This document shows positions 18,308 through 27,256 of a DNA stretch of 32,671 nucleotides, one piece after another. Where the stretch lies: assembly GCA_945860205.1 (NCBI GenBank), contig CAMARK010000055.1:1-32671 (forward strand). The letters are read 5' to 3'. The notes under the pieces were generated by a model that ran no database searches, was not told the origin of the DNA, and saw only the letters and a program-made list of their open reading frames with translations. The first letter of the stretch is position 1; every line of letters starts with the position of its first letter. Source of the DNA: Reyranella massiliensis 521. GTDB taxonomy: Bacteria; Pseudomonadota; Alphaproteobacteria; Reyranellales; Reyranellaceae. Made by a program: the position numbers and the translations under genes.

Positions 18308-19173
18308 GCGGCCTTCTTCACCAGCTGTTCGATCTCGAGCAGGCGCGGGTCGACCTTTTCGGGCCGCTGGCTACCCAGCATGACGACCAGACGGTCGACG
18401 CCCAGGTCGGCATAGGCCTTCAGCGAATCGGCCGAAGCACCCATCGGCGGCGTGACGATGATCTCGAACTTCTTGTCGCGCTTGCGTCCGGCCTTGGCGA
18501 AGGCCTCATCGAGCTTAGCCAGCATGCCCTTGGTGCGCTCGGGATCGAGGTTGAAACCGTACCAGCCGGCGCCGAAGCGCACGGCGCGACGGAACGCGGC
18601 ATCGGCATAGCCGCCGACGATGATCGGCACATGCGGCTTCTGGATCGGCTTGGGATCGAGACGCATGGTCTCGAACTTCACCCACTTGCCGGCGAAGTCG
18701 ACCACCGGCTCGGTCCACAGCCGGCGCATCACTTCGAGGAATTCGTCGCAGCGTGCGCCGCGGTCTTCCCAACGGTAGCCGCAGGCCTCGACCTCTTCCT
18801 TGTTCCAGCCGACTCCGATGCCGAAATCGATACGACCGTCGGTCAGCCAGTCGAGCGTGCACATCTCCTTGGCGGTGTAGATCGGGTTGCGCTGCGGTAC
18901 CAAGGCGACTCCGGTACCGAGCCGCATTTTGGTGGTGGCGGCCGCCAGGAAACCGAAGGTGGCGGTGACGTCCAGCATGCCGCCGCCGTCGGGCACGGGA
19001 ATGCGGCCGTCCTTCGAGCCGGGATAGCCGTAGGTGTTCTTGTCGAATAGTGCGACGTGCTCGCCCATCCAGATCGACTCTATGCCCATGCCCTCGGCGC
19101 GGCGGCCGAAGTCGCGGATCATCTGCGGCGTCGCCTGGGGCGACATGAAGGTGGCGAAGACTCCGATCTTCAT
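18304..19173 (-). CDS. LLM-class (luciferase-like) flavin oxidoreductase
   Basis: This 289-aa protein is a luciferase-like monooxygenase of the TIGR03619-type F420-dependent subgroup: GIESIWMGEHVALF, TKMRLGTGVALVPQRNPIYTAKEM (split between strand and helix), LTDGRIDFGIGVGWNKEE, and KPHVPIIVGGYADAAFRRAVRFGAGW. It would use FMNH2 or F420 in an oxidation or hydride transfer. Cofactor identity is not certain in Proteobacteria. The ATG at 19173 follows AGGAG. It is convergent to the amidohydrolase operon, sharing CTAG at the two stops, and divergent from the HWE kinase, so its regulation is separate from both. Confidence 0.9.
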   Translation of the reverse strand: MKIGVFATFMSPQATPQMIRDFGRRAEGMGIESIWMGEHVALFDKNTYGYPGSKDGRIPVPDGGGMLDVTATFGFLAAATTKMRLGTGVALVPQRNPIYTAKEMCTLDWLTDGRIDFGIGVGWNKEEVEACGYRWEDRGARCDEFLEVMRRLWTEPVVDFAGKWVKFETMRLDPKPIQKPHVPIIVGGYADAAFRRAVRFGAGWYGFNLDPERTKGMLAKLDEAFAKAGRKRDKKFEIIVTPPMGASADSLKAYADLGVDRLVVMLGSQRPEKVDPRLLEIEQLVKKAA

Positions 19174-19233
19174 GGGGAACTCCTGTCTGGAAGGGATGCC
19201 ACCAGTATGCGTGCAATCGGCGGCGTCAGGCCA

Positions 19234-19278
19234 CCCCCCCCCCGCCCCGTGACTCAGGCTTGCTGTCGGCCCTATAGT
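19234..19278 (+). promoter_or_regulatory. C10 tract next to a promoter candidate for the HWE kinase
   Basis: A run of ten C bases (19234-19243) is followed by G and four more C. Six bases later come GTGACT (19249-19254) and, after 18 nt, TATAGT (19273-19278), a good -10 match. The start of the kinase gene lies 23 nt downstream of that hexamer. The C-run is the longest homopolymer I noticed in the window. Confidence 0.4.
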
Positions 19279-19301
19279 ATCGGGCAGTCTCAGGCAGTCA
19301 C

Positions 19302-20735
19302 ATGACCACCGACGACTTTTCCTTCTTGAGCCGTGACGGCGGAGACCCGGGTCTCCTCGCCGAGGCTGTGAGGAACAGCCACGCGCTCCTGAAGCTCGCC
19401 GAGAAGTCGGCCGGCATCGGCATCTGGGACACCGATCTCGCGACCGATCTCGTGCAGGCGACGCCCACTTTCTTCCGCATCATGGGCTTGCCGCCCTCGG
19501 CGGCGCCGGTGCCCAACGACACGGTGCGCGCCGTGCGCCATCCCGAGGACGCGCCCCGCGTGGTCAAAGGCTTCCGCAGGGCACTGGCTCGCGGCCTCGA
19601 CCACTACGAGGTCGAATACCGCATCGTCCGGCCGTCGGATGGTGCGCTGCGCTGGATCTTCGGCCGAGGCCGTGTCGTGCGCGACGGCGCCGGCACGCCG
19701 GTGCGCTACAGCGGCGTCGACATCGACATCACCGACCGCAAGCGCGCCGAGCAGCAGTTGCGCGAAAGTGAGGAGCGCTTCTCCAAGGCCTTCAATGCCG
19801 CCGCTCATCCCATGAGCATCACCACGCTGCAGGAGGGGCGCTACGTCGACATCAATGCCGCCGGCCTCGCCGCCAGCGGCCTCGCGCGGGACGAGGTGAT
19901 CGGCCGCACCGTGCGCGACCTCGGCTTCTACAGCGACGCGGAGACCTACAGGAAAATCCGCGCGCTGCTGGCCACCGAGGGCCGCTTTACCGAGCTCGAG
20001 ACGACCCTGCAGAGCCGGGGCGGCCCGCGCATCTATCTGCTGTCGGGCGCGCTGGTCGATCTGCACGGCGAGTCCTGCCTGCTCACCTCGGCCGTCGACA
20101 TCACCGAGCGCAAGCAGGCCGAAGAGCACGTGCAGCTGCTGATGCACGAGCTCAACCACCGCGCCAACAACCTGTTGGCGATCGTGCAGGCGCTGACCCG
20201 CCAGACCGCCAACACCGCCGATCCGAAGGTCTTTGCCGAACGGCTGTCGCAGCGGTTGATCGCCCTGGCTGCTTCCAACAGCCTCCTGGTCTCGGGCAAG
20301 TGGCAGGGTGTCGGCATGGCCGAACTCATCGCCTCGCAGCTCTCGCCTTTCGCCGACCTCGGCGAGCGGATCGCACTCGATGGACCCGAGGTGCGGCTCA
20401 CCCCCGCCGCGGCTCAGGCGATCGGCATGGCGCTGCACGAGCTTGCCACCAACGCCGCCAAATACGGCGCCCTGTCGCAGGGCGGCGGGCGCATCGCGAT
20501 CCGCTGGTCGTCCGACGTCGTGGAGGGCACGCCGACCTTCGCCATGACCTGGTCGGAACATGACGGCCCACCCGTCGCGGCCCCGCGCCGTGTTGGCTTC
20601 GGCCGGACCGTCGTCGAGCGCCTGATCACCGGCACGCTGGATGGCACCGCCGCGCTCGACTTCGACTCCGCGGGCGTCGCGTGGACGTTTACCTGCCCGT
20701 CCGGAAAAGCCCTCGAGGGCGACGGCAAGGCATAG
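19302..20735 (+). CDS. PAS-PAS HWE-family sensor histidine kinase, orphan
   Basis: This 477-aa kinase has no membrane segment. PAS domain 1 (about 25-148) ends in the PAC-type GVDIDITDRKRAEQ, PAS domain 2 (about 153-275) ends in SAVDITERKQAEE, and the HWE kinase core follows. The phosphoacceptor is His286 in MHELNHRANNLLA; the N-box is HELATNAAKYGALS (379-392), and the Trp-X-Glu that names the family is Trp417-Ser418-Glu419. The F-box of ordinary kinases is absent, as expected. HWE kinases are mostly alphaproteobacterial and include light, stress and general-stress-response sensors. No response regulator is adjacent, so the partner is elsewhere. The first PAS lacks an obvious LOV cysteine motif (NCRFLQ), so blue-light sensing is not supported. 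Confidence 0.93.
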   Translation: MTTDDFSFLSRDGGDPGLLAEAVRNSHALLKLAEKSAGIGIWDTDLATDLVQATPTFFRIMGLPPSAAPVPNDTVRAVRHPEDAPRVVKGFRRALARGLDHYEVEYRIVRPSDGALRWIFGRGRVVRDGAGTPVRYSGVDIDITDRKRAEQQLRESEERFSKAFNAAAHPMSITTLQEGRYVDINAAGLAASGLARDEVIGRTVRDLGFYSDAETYRKIRALLATEGRFTELETTLQSRGGPRIYLLSGALVDLHGESCLLTSAVDITERKQAEEHVQLLMHELNHRANNLLAIVQALTRQTANTADPKVFAERLSQRLIALAASNSLLVSGKWQGVGMAELIASQLSPFADLGERIALDGPEVRLTPAAAQAIGMALHELATNAAKYGALSQGGGRIAIRWSSDVVEGTPTFAMTWSEHDGPPVAAPRRVGFGRTVVERLITGTLDGTAALDFDSAGVAWTFTCPSGKALEGDGKA

Positions 20736-20736
20736 C

Positions 20737-20764
20737 GCCGGTCAGCCCTTTCGGTGACGCCGGC
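20737..20764. terminator. Hairpin just after the HWE kinase gene
   Basis: GCCG-GTCA (20737-20744) pairs with TGAC-(GC)-CGGC (20755-20764) as an 8-bp stem with a 2-nt bulge. It begins one base after the kinase stop codon. No T-run follows on either strand, so termination efficiency is doubtful; it may simply protect the 3' end of the transcript. Confidence 0.3.
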
Positions 20765-20858
20765 AGTGATACCAGAGGCCCGCGGCGAGCAGCATCGCGG
20801 CGACGGCCGCCGCCGCCACGACAAACATGAAAATGAGATCGTTGAATTCATAGGCCAC
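20742..20858 (-). CDS. Possible 38-aa single-pass membrane protein
   Basis: From a GTG at 20858 the frame encodes a short hydrophilic head (AYEFNDL), one strongly hydrophobic helix rich in Ala, Val, Leu and Phe, and a basic tail (YHCRRHRKG), the layout of a small inner-membrane protein with its C-terminus in the cytosol. An open frame with a TTG start reaches 20930. Only a weak GGGGG lies upstream of the GTG. Evidence is limited to this composition and to its placement on the same strand as, and downstream of, the channel-like gene. It may be spurious. Confidence 0.27.
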   Translation of the reverse strand: MAYEFNDLIFMFVVAAAAVAAMLLAAGLWYHCRRHRKG

Positions 20859-20953
20859 CGCGCTGATCCCCCGGCCGGTTCGCGTGAGAACGCACCTTTC
20901 CGCAACAGGCCGGCCGCGTCGTGTGACCAACGCATGACCGCGAGAAAATTAGG

Positions 20954-21421
20954 CTACCGGCGGTGGGAATCGTGGTTGGCGGTGGGCCAGACGCGCTGGA
21001 TCATGGCGAACAGGAAGGCGGTGGTGAGGCCGAACAGCAGCATGCCGTTCAGCGCCTCGAGGGCGCCCATCATCTGCCACCTGGCTTCGAGGCGGACCTC
21101 GTCATGGCCGTAGGTGGTGAGCGCCCCCAGCGAATAGAGCATGGCCGATTTGTTGTCGGCGATGGCGCCGGTGATGCGGTAGGCCGCCGCCCAGACGGCG
21201 GCCTCGACGATGTGCAGGCCGGTCACGAAGATCACCGCGACACCCACGACCACGGCAAAGGCAGGCACGAAGTGACGGTGCGACTTGAAGCCGTGCAGCG
21301 CGCTCTCGACCTTCTGCGTGAACAGCGCGAGGCAGAAGACGTGGATGACGACGTTGAGCGCGATCAACGGCACGCCCCACGCCCAGTCGACCCCCCATTG
21401 CATGTAGTCGAAGGGGTTCAT
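20954..21421 (-). CDS. Small ion-channel-like membrane protein with an altered pore motif
   Basis: This 155-aa protein has three or four hydrophobic segments (about 14-35, 51-75, 94-104 and 116-141). The last two resemble the pore helix and inner helix of two-transmembrane potassium channels (Ion_trans_2): SLGALTTYGHDEV (98-109), then WQMMGALEALNGMLLFGLTTAFLFAMIQ around 115-142, split over the inner helix. In true channels the filter reads T-V-G-Y-G; here it reads T-T-Y-G-H (102-106), so potassium selectivity is not assured. I infer a divergent channel or a sensor derived from one. It begins 8 nt after the ettA stop and is likely co-transcribed with it. A substantial longer frame upstream is only a shadow of ettA. 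Confidence 0.75.
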   Translation of the reverse strand: MNPFDYMQWGVDWAWGVPLIALNVVIHVFCLALFTQKVESALHGFKSHRHFVPAFAVVVGVAVIFVTGLHIVEAAVWAAAYRITGAIADNKSAMLYSLGALTTYGHDEVRLEARWQMMGALEALNGMLLFGLTTAFLFAMIQRVWPTANHDSHRR

Positions 21422-21429
21422 CGACCGTC

Positions 21430-23106
<1,677 letters not shown>

Positions 23107-23161
23107 GGCGAGCTTGTAGCGACCCCGCCGAACGGGTTCAATGACGGCGGGGGAAATGCGC

Positions 23162-26100
23162 ATGCTGGCGGAACCAACCGTCCTGGCCCTGTCTTTGGCC
23201 TATCTCGGCCTGCTGTTCGCCGTGGCCTATATCGGCGACCGCTACGCCCGCGACTGGTCGGCCAGTTCGGTGGCCCCGGCCGTCTATGGCCTGTCGCTGG
23301 CCATCTACTGCACCTCCTGGACCTTCTACGGCGCGGTCGGGCGTGCCGCCACCAGCGGCATCGACTTCATCTTCATCTACACCGGCCCGGTCATCGTGGT
23401 GGTCCTGGGCTATCCGATGCTCGCCAAGATGGTGCGCGTGGCCAAGCGCCACAACGTCACCTCGATCGCCGATTTCCTCGCCTCGCGCTACGGCAAGAGC
23501 CGCGCCGTCGGCGTCAGCGCCACGCTGTTCGCCACCGTGGGCGTGCTGCCCTATATCGCGCTGCAGCTCCAGGCGGTGTCGTCGTCCTTCCGCACCATCG
23601 CCGAGCCGACCCAGGGCGTCGCCGGCGGCGTCGTGCACACCGATACGTCGCTGATCGTCGCGGCGTTGATGGCGGTGTTCACCATCCTGTTCGGCGTGCG
23701 CAACGTCTCCGCCTCGGAGCAGCACCGCGGCATGATGCTGGCCATCGCCTTCGAATCGGTGGTCAAGCTGCTGGCGCTGCTGACGGTCGGGCCGTTCGTC
23801 CTCTGGGTGCTGTTCGACGGGCCGTCCGACCTGATCGCGCGAGTGGCGCAGGCGCCGGCGATCGCCGAACGCCTCACTCACAGCGGCACGCCGCTCAGCT
23901 GGATCGTGATGTCGCTGCTTTCGGCGATGGCGTTCCTCTGCCTGCCGCGCCAGTTCCATGTCGCGGTGGTCGAGCACGGCCATCCGGCCAGCCTCAGGAC
24001 GGCTCGGTGGCTGTTTCCGCTTTATCTCGTGCTGATCAATCTCTTCGTCGTGCCGATTGCGGCCGCGGGCCTGCTGCTGCTGGGGCCGCAGGCGAGCCCC
24101 GATCTCTATGTGCTGCAGTTGCCGCTGGCCAACGGCGAGGGCTGGCTGTCGGCCTTCGTCTTCATCGGTGGCCTGTCGGCGGCGACGTCGATGGTGATCG
24201 TGGCCTGCATGGCCTTGTCGGGCATGATCGGCAACGAACTGGTCATGCCCTATCTGCTGAGACGACAGGCAGGGGTCGCGCGCGAGATGGGGCCGCTTGT
24301 GGTGTTCGTGCGCCGCGTCGCCGTCGTGCTCATTCTGATGGCGGGCTATTCGTACGAGCGCATCATCTCGGGCTACCTGCCGCTCGCCTCGATCGGCCTG
24401 ATCTCGTTCTGCGCCGTCGCCAATCTCGCCCCGGGCCTGGTGCTCGGGCTCTACTGGCGGGGCGCCCATCGCTATGGCGTCGTGGCGGGGCTGGCTGGCG
24501 GCTTCGTCGTCTGGCTCTACGCGCTCCTGCTGCCGACCCTGCACCAGAAGACCGGTATCGCGCAGGTGGCGCCGCTGAAGCCCTACCTGCCGGCGCCGCT
24601 GTCCGATCTCGATGCCGTGGGCCAGGGCTTCGTCGTCTGCATCCTGGTCAATGCGGCCCTCCTGATCGGCGTCTCGCTGCTGGCCCGGCCGATCGCCCGC
24701 GACCGCGAGCAGGCCAGCTCCTTCGTGTTGGGCGCCGAGCCGGAACAGCCGCAGCAGCAGGCGCCGGCCGATACCGCGCGCATAGAAGAGCTGCGCGAAC
24801 TGCTGACCCGCTTCGTCGGCTCCGAGCGCGCGCGGCGGGCGCTCTCCGGCGAACGGCTGTCGATCGAGGTGGCGCTGGCGCGCGCCGAGCGCATGCTGTC
24901 GGGAACGCTCGGTTCGGCCTCGGCCCGCATCATCATCGCGGCCTTCGGGCGTCGAGGCCGGTTGCTCCCGCGCAGCGCACGCGCGCTGATCGACGAGGCC
25001 TCGGAAGCGATCCGCTACAACTACGAGATCCTGCGCAACACGCTCGACCATGTCGGCATGGGCATCGCCGCCTTCGATCGCGAGGGCCGCCTGGAAATCT
25101 TCAACGACCGCTTCACGACCCTGCTGTCGCTCGACGACGATGCGGTCGCGGTCGGTGCCGCGCCGCAGCAGTTCGGCGCCGCGGCGGACGTCGTGGCCCT
25201 GCTGCGCCGGCCGGAAACGCCGCAGACGCACGAGATCGCCACCCGCGAGGGCCGGGTCATCGAACTGCGGCTCGATCCGCTGCCCGGCGACGGTTTCGTC
25301 GCCACCTGCAACGACGTGACGGCGCGCGTCCATACCGCCCAGGCGCTGCGCGAAAGCGACCACCAGTTGCGGCAATCGACGGAGACGCTGGAACAGCGCG
25401 TGATCGAGCGCACGGCGGAACTGGAAGCCAGCCGCGCCGAGGCGGAGGCCGCCAATCTCGGCAAGACGCGGTTCATCGCCGCCGCCAGCCACGATCTGCT
25501 GCAGCCGCTCCATGCCGCGCGCCTGTTCACCGCGGCGATGATCGACCGCGATCCCGGCAATGACCTGAGCGGCAAGATCGATGCGAGCCTGGGCGCCGTC
25601 GAATCGCTGCTCGATGCGCTGCTCGACATCTCCAAGCTCGACGCCGGCGCCTTCAAGCCCGAGAAGCGGCCGTTCGCGCTGCAGCCGCTGTTCGAGTCGC
25701 TCGCCACCGCTTTCGCGCCGGTCGCCGCGCGTCACGGTGTCGAGTTGGTCGTCGTGCCGACGCAGGCCTTCGTGTCGACCGACCCGGCCTTCCTGCGCCG
25801 CATCCTGCAGAACCTGCTGTCCAACGCGCTGCGCTACGGCCGGGTCGAGGGCCGGCCACCGCGTGTGCTGCTGGGTTGCCGCCGGGCGCTCCAGGCAGGG
25901 GGGGGCGAGGAACTGCGCATCGAGGTCAAGGATAACGGGCCCGGTATCGCGGCCGACAAGCAGGTCATCATCTTCGACGAATTCGTTCGGCTGCAGCCCG
26001 AGGACGAGGCGCCGCGCGAGGAGCGGGGCCTCGGCCTCGGCCTCGCCATCGTCGATCGCATCGCGCGCATGCTCGACCTGCCGGTCGGCCTCGCCTCGGC

Positions 26101-26593
26101 GCCGGGCCGCGGTTCGACCTTCTCGGTGATCGTGCCGCGCGTGCCCACCGTGGCCGCCGCCCCCATCGCGGCGCCGGCGCCGCAGCCCACGCTCTCGATC
26201 GTGGCCGAGAGTTTCGTGCTCTGCATCGACAACGAGGCCCGCGTGCGCGAGGCGATGGCGACCCTGCTCGGCGGCTGGGGTTGTCGCGTGGCGATCGCGG
26301 CCACCCATGCCGAGGCTCTGGAGCAGGTGGCGCGCTTCGGCCGGCTGCCCGACCTCGTGCTGGCCGATCTCCATCTGGACGAGGGGCCGGATGGGCTGGA
26401 AGTCGTCGATGCCCTCCGCCGGGCCTGGGGCCGTGCGGTTCCGGCGGCCCTCATCACCGCCGATCGAGATCCGACGTTGCGCCTCCGGACGCGGGCGCGA
26501 AACGTCGAACTGCTGCACAAGCCGGTGAAGCCGGCGTCGCTGCGTGCGCTCCTGCGGATGCGCGTCGCCGCTCCCGGGCGTCTTACGGCTTGA
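23162..26593 (+). CDS. CrbS-like hybrid histidine kinase with SSF transporter domain
   Basis: This 1143-aa protein begins with about 13 transmembrane helices of the sodium/solute symporter (SLC5) fold (1-520). A STAC-type linker domain follows (about 540-605, LRELLTRFVGSERARRAL), then a PAS domain (from 618), HisKA with His777 in ASHDLLQPLHAARLF, HATPase_c (KDNGPGIA; GLGLGLAIVDRIARML) and a receiver domain (from about 1020) with phosphoacceptor Asp1069 in VLADLHLDEGPDG. The usual acidic pair of the receiver reads CIDNE. The architecture is that of CbrA, CrbS and MxtR, which sense or transport small carboxylates or amino acids; CrbS controls acetate use. The convergent LuxR-type regulator and the DUF4212/symporter genes favour the CrbS type. 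The ATG at 23162 fits GGGGGA spacing better than those at 23141 and 23156. Confidence 0.92.
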   Translation: MLAEPTVLALSLAYLGLLFAVAYIGDRYARDWSASSVAPAVYGLSLAIYCTSWTFYGAVGRAATSGIDFIFIYTGPVIVVVLGYPMLAKMVRVAKRHNVTSIADFLASRYGKSRAVGVSATLFATVGVLPYIALQLQAVSSSFRTIAEPTQGVAGGVVHTDTSLIVAALMAVFTILFGVRNVSASEQHRGMMLAIAFESVVKLLALLTVGPFVLWVLFDGPSDLIARVAQAPAIAERLTHSGTPLSWIVMSLLSAMAFLCLPRQFHVAVVEHGHPASLRTARWLFPLYLVLINLFVVPIAAAGLLLLGPQASPDLYVLQLPLANGEGWLSAFVFIGGLSAATSMVIVACMALSGMIGNELVMPYLLRRQAGVAREMGPLVVFVRRVAVVLILMAGYSYERIISGYLPLASIGLISFCAVANLAPGLVLGLYWRGAHRYGVVAGLAGGFVVWLYALLLPTLHQKTGIAQVAPLKPYLPAPLSDLDAVGQGFVVCILVNAALLIGVSLLARPIARDREQASSFVLGAEPEQPQQQAPADTARIEELRELLTRFVGSERARRALSGERLSIEVALARAERMLSGTLGSASARIIIAAFGRRGRLLPRSARALIDEASEAIRYNYEILRNTLDHVGMGIAAFDREGRLEIFNDRFTTLLSLDDDAVAVGAAPQQFGAAADVVALLRRPETPQTHEIATREGRVIELRLDPLPGDGFVATCNDVTARVHTAQALRESDHQLRQSTETLEQRVIERTAELEASRAEAEAANLGKTRFIAAASHDLLQPLHAARLFTAAMIDRDPGNDLSGKIDASLGAVESLLDALLDISKLDAGAFKPEKRPFALQPLFESLATAFAPVAARHGVELVVVPTQAFVSTDPAFLRRILQNLLSNALRYGRVEGRPPRVLLGCRRALQAGGGEELRIEVKDNGPGIAADKQVIIFDEFVRLQPEDEAPREERGLGLGLAIVDRIARMLDLPVGLASAPGRGSTFSVIVPRVPTVAAAPIAAPAPQPTLSIVAESFVLCIDNEARVREAMATLLGGWGCRVAIAATHAEALEQVARFGRLPDLVLADLHLDEGPDGLEVVDALRRAWGRAVPAALITADRDPTLRLRTRARNVELLHKPVKPASLRALLRMRVAAPGRLTA

Positions 26594-27224
26594 CCAGTTC
26601 TGCGGCGGGAAGCGCGAGACTGCGGGCCTCGATCACGGCCTGTGTACGCGATCGGACGCCGAGCTTGCGTAGAATCACCGTCACGTGTGCTTTCACGGTC
26701 GCCTCGCCGACGTTGAGCTTGTGGGCGATCTGCTTGTTCTGATCGCCGCGGACCATGAGGGAGAGCACGCGCCATTGCTGGGGTGTGAGCTGAGAAGCAC
26801 GTTGCGCGAAGGTGTCAATGGGGCCCGTCTCGGGTGGCGCGAAGATCTCGCCGCGCAGAACCGCGCCAACGATCCGCGCAATCTCCTCCAGAGACGCTGA
26901 CTTGTCGATGTAGGCCGAGGCCCCGAACTCGTAGGCGCGCCTCACCACGGCCATTTCGCGAGCAGCCGATACGACGATGACCGGAACCGCGGGATGGCTG
27001 GAGCGGATGAGAGCCAGTCCGGTGAGACCATCCATCCCGGGCATGTCGAGGTCGAGCAGGACGGCATCGGTCTCCGGCTCGTGTTCCAGCGCGGATAGCG
27101 CCTGCTCCAGCGTACCGGCCGGCGCAATCGCCGCACCGACGAAGCTCTGCCGCAAGGCCGTGCCCAGCGCATCGCGCACCATCGGGTGATCGTCGGCGAC
27201 GATGAAGCGTTCGGCATGCGCCAT
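26583..27224 (-). CDS. CrbR/ErdR-like LuxR-family response regulator
   Basis: This 213-aa regulator has an N-terminal receiver (about 5-120) with the acidic pair Asp11-Asp12, phosphoacceptor Asp58 in LLDLDMPGMDG and Lys108-type DKSASLEEI, and a C-terminal LuxR HTH (about 145-205): LTPQQWRVLSLMVRGDQNKQIA, then LNVGEATVKAHVTVILRKLGV. It would bind DNA when phosphorylated by the neighbouring hybrid kinase; CrbR-type proteins activate acetyl-CoA synthetase and acetate-permease genes. The 3' end overlaps the kinase gene by 11 nt tail to tail. The ATG at 27224 is preceded by only a weak GGGA. The pairing is inferred from proximity and known family organisation. Confidence 0.92.
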   Translation of the reverse strand: MAHAERFIVADDHPMVRDALGTALRQSFVGAAIAPAGTLEQALSALEHEPETDAVLLDLDMPGMDGLTGLALIRSSHPAVPVIVVSAAREMAVVRRAYEFGASAYIDKSASLEEIARIVGAVLRGEIFAPPETGPIDTFAQRASQLTPQQWRVLSLMVRGDQNKQIAHKLNVGEATVKAHVTVILRKLGVRSRTQAVIEARSLALPAAELVKP

Positions 27225-27256
27225 TCCCAAAGCTTGACCGCTCGGCCCCGGCAGGG

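Noticed and set aside
20709-20720. Perfect 12-bp palindrome GCCCTCGAGGGC
   Set aside because: It lies inside the last codons of the HWE kinase gene, with no other regulatory context; likely chance in GC-rich coding DNA.
23138-26518. 1126-codon open frame on the minus strand opposite the hybrid kinase
   Set aside because: The product is low-complexity (Arg, Gln, Asp, His) with no fold signature, while the plus strand encodes a textbook SSF-kinase. It is a codon-bias shadow.
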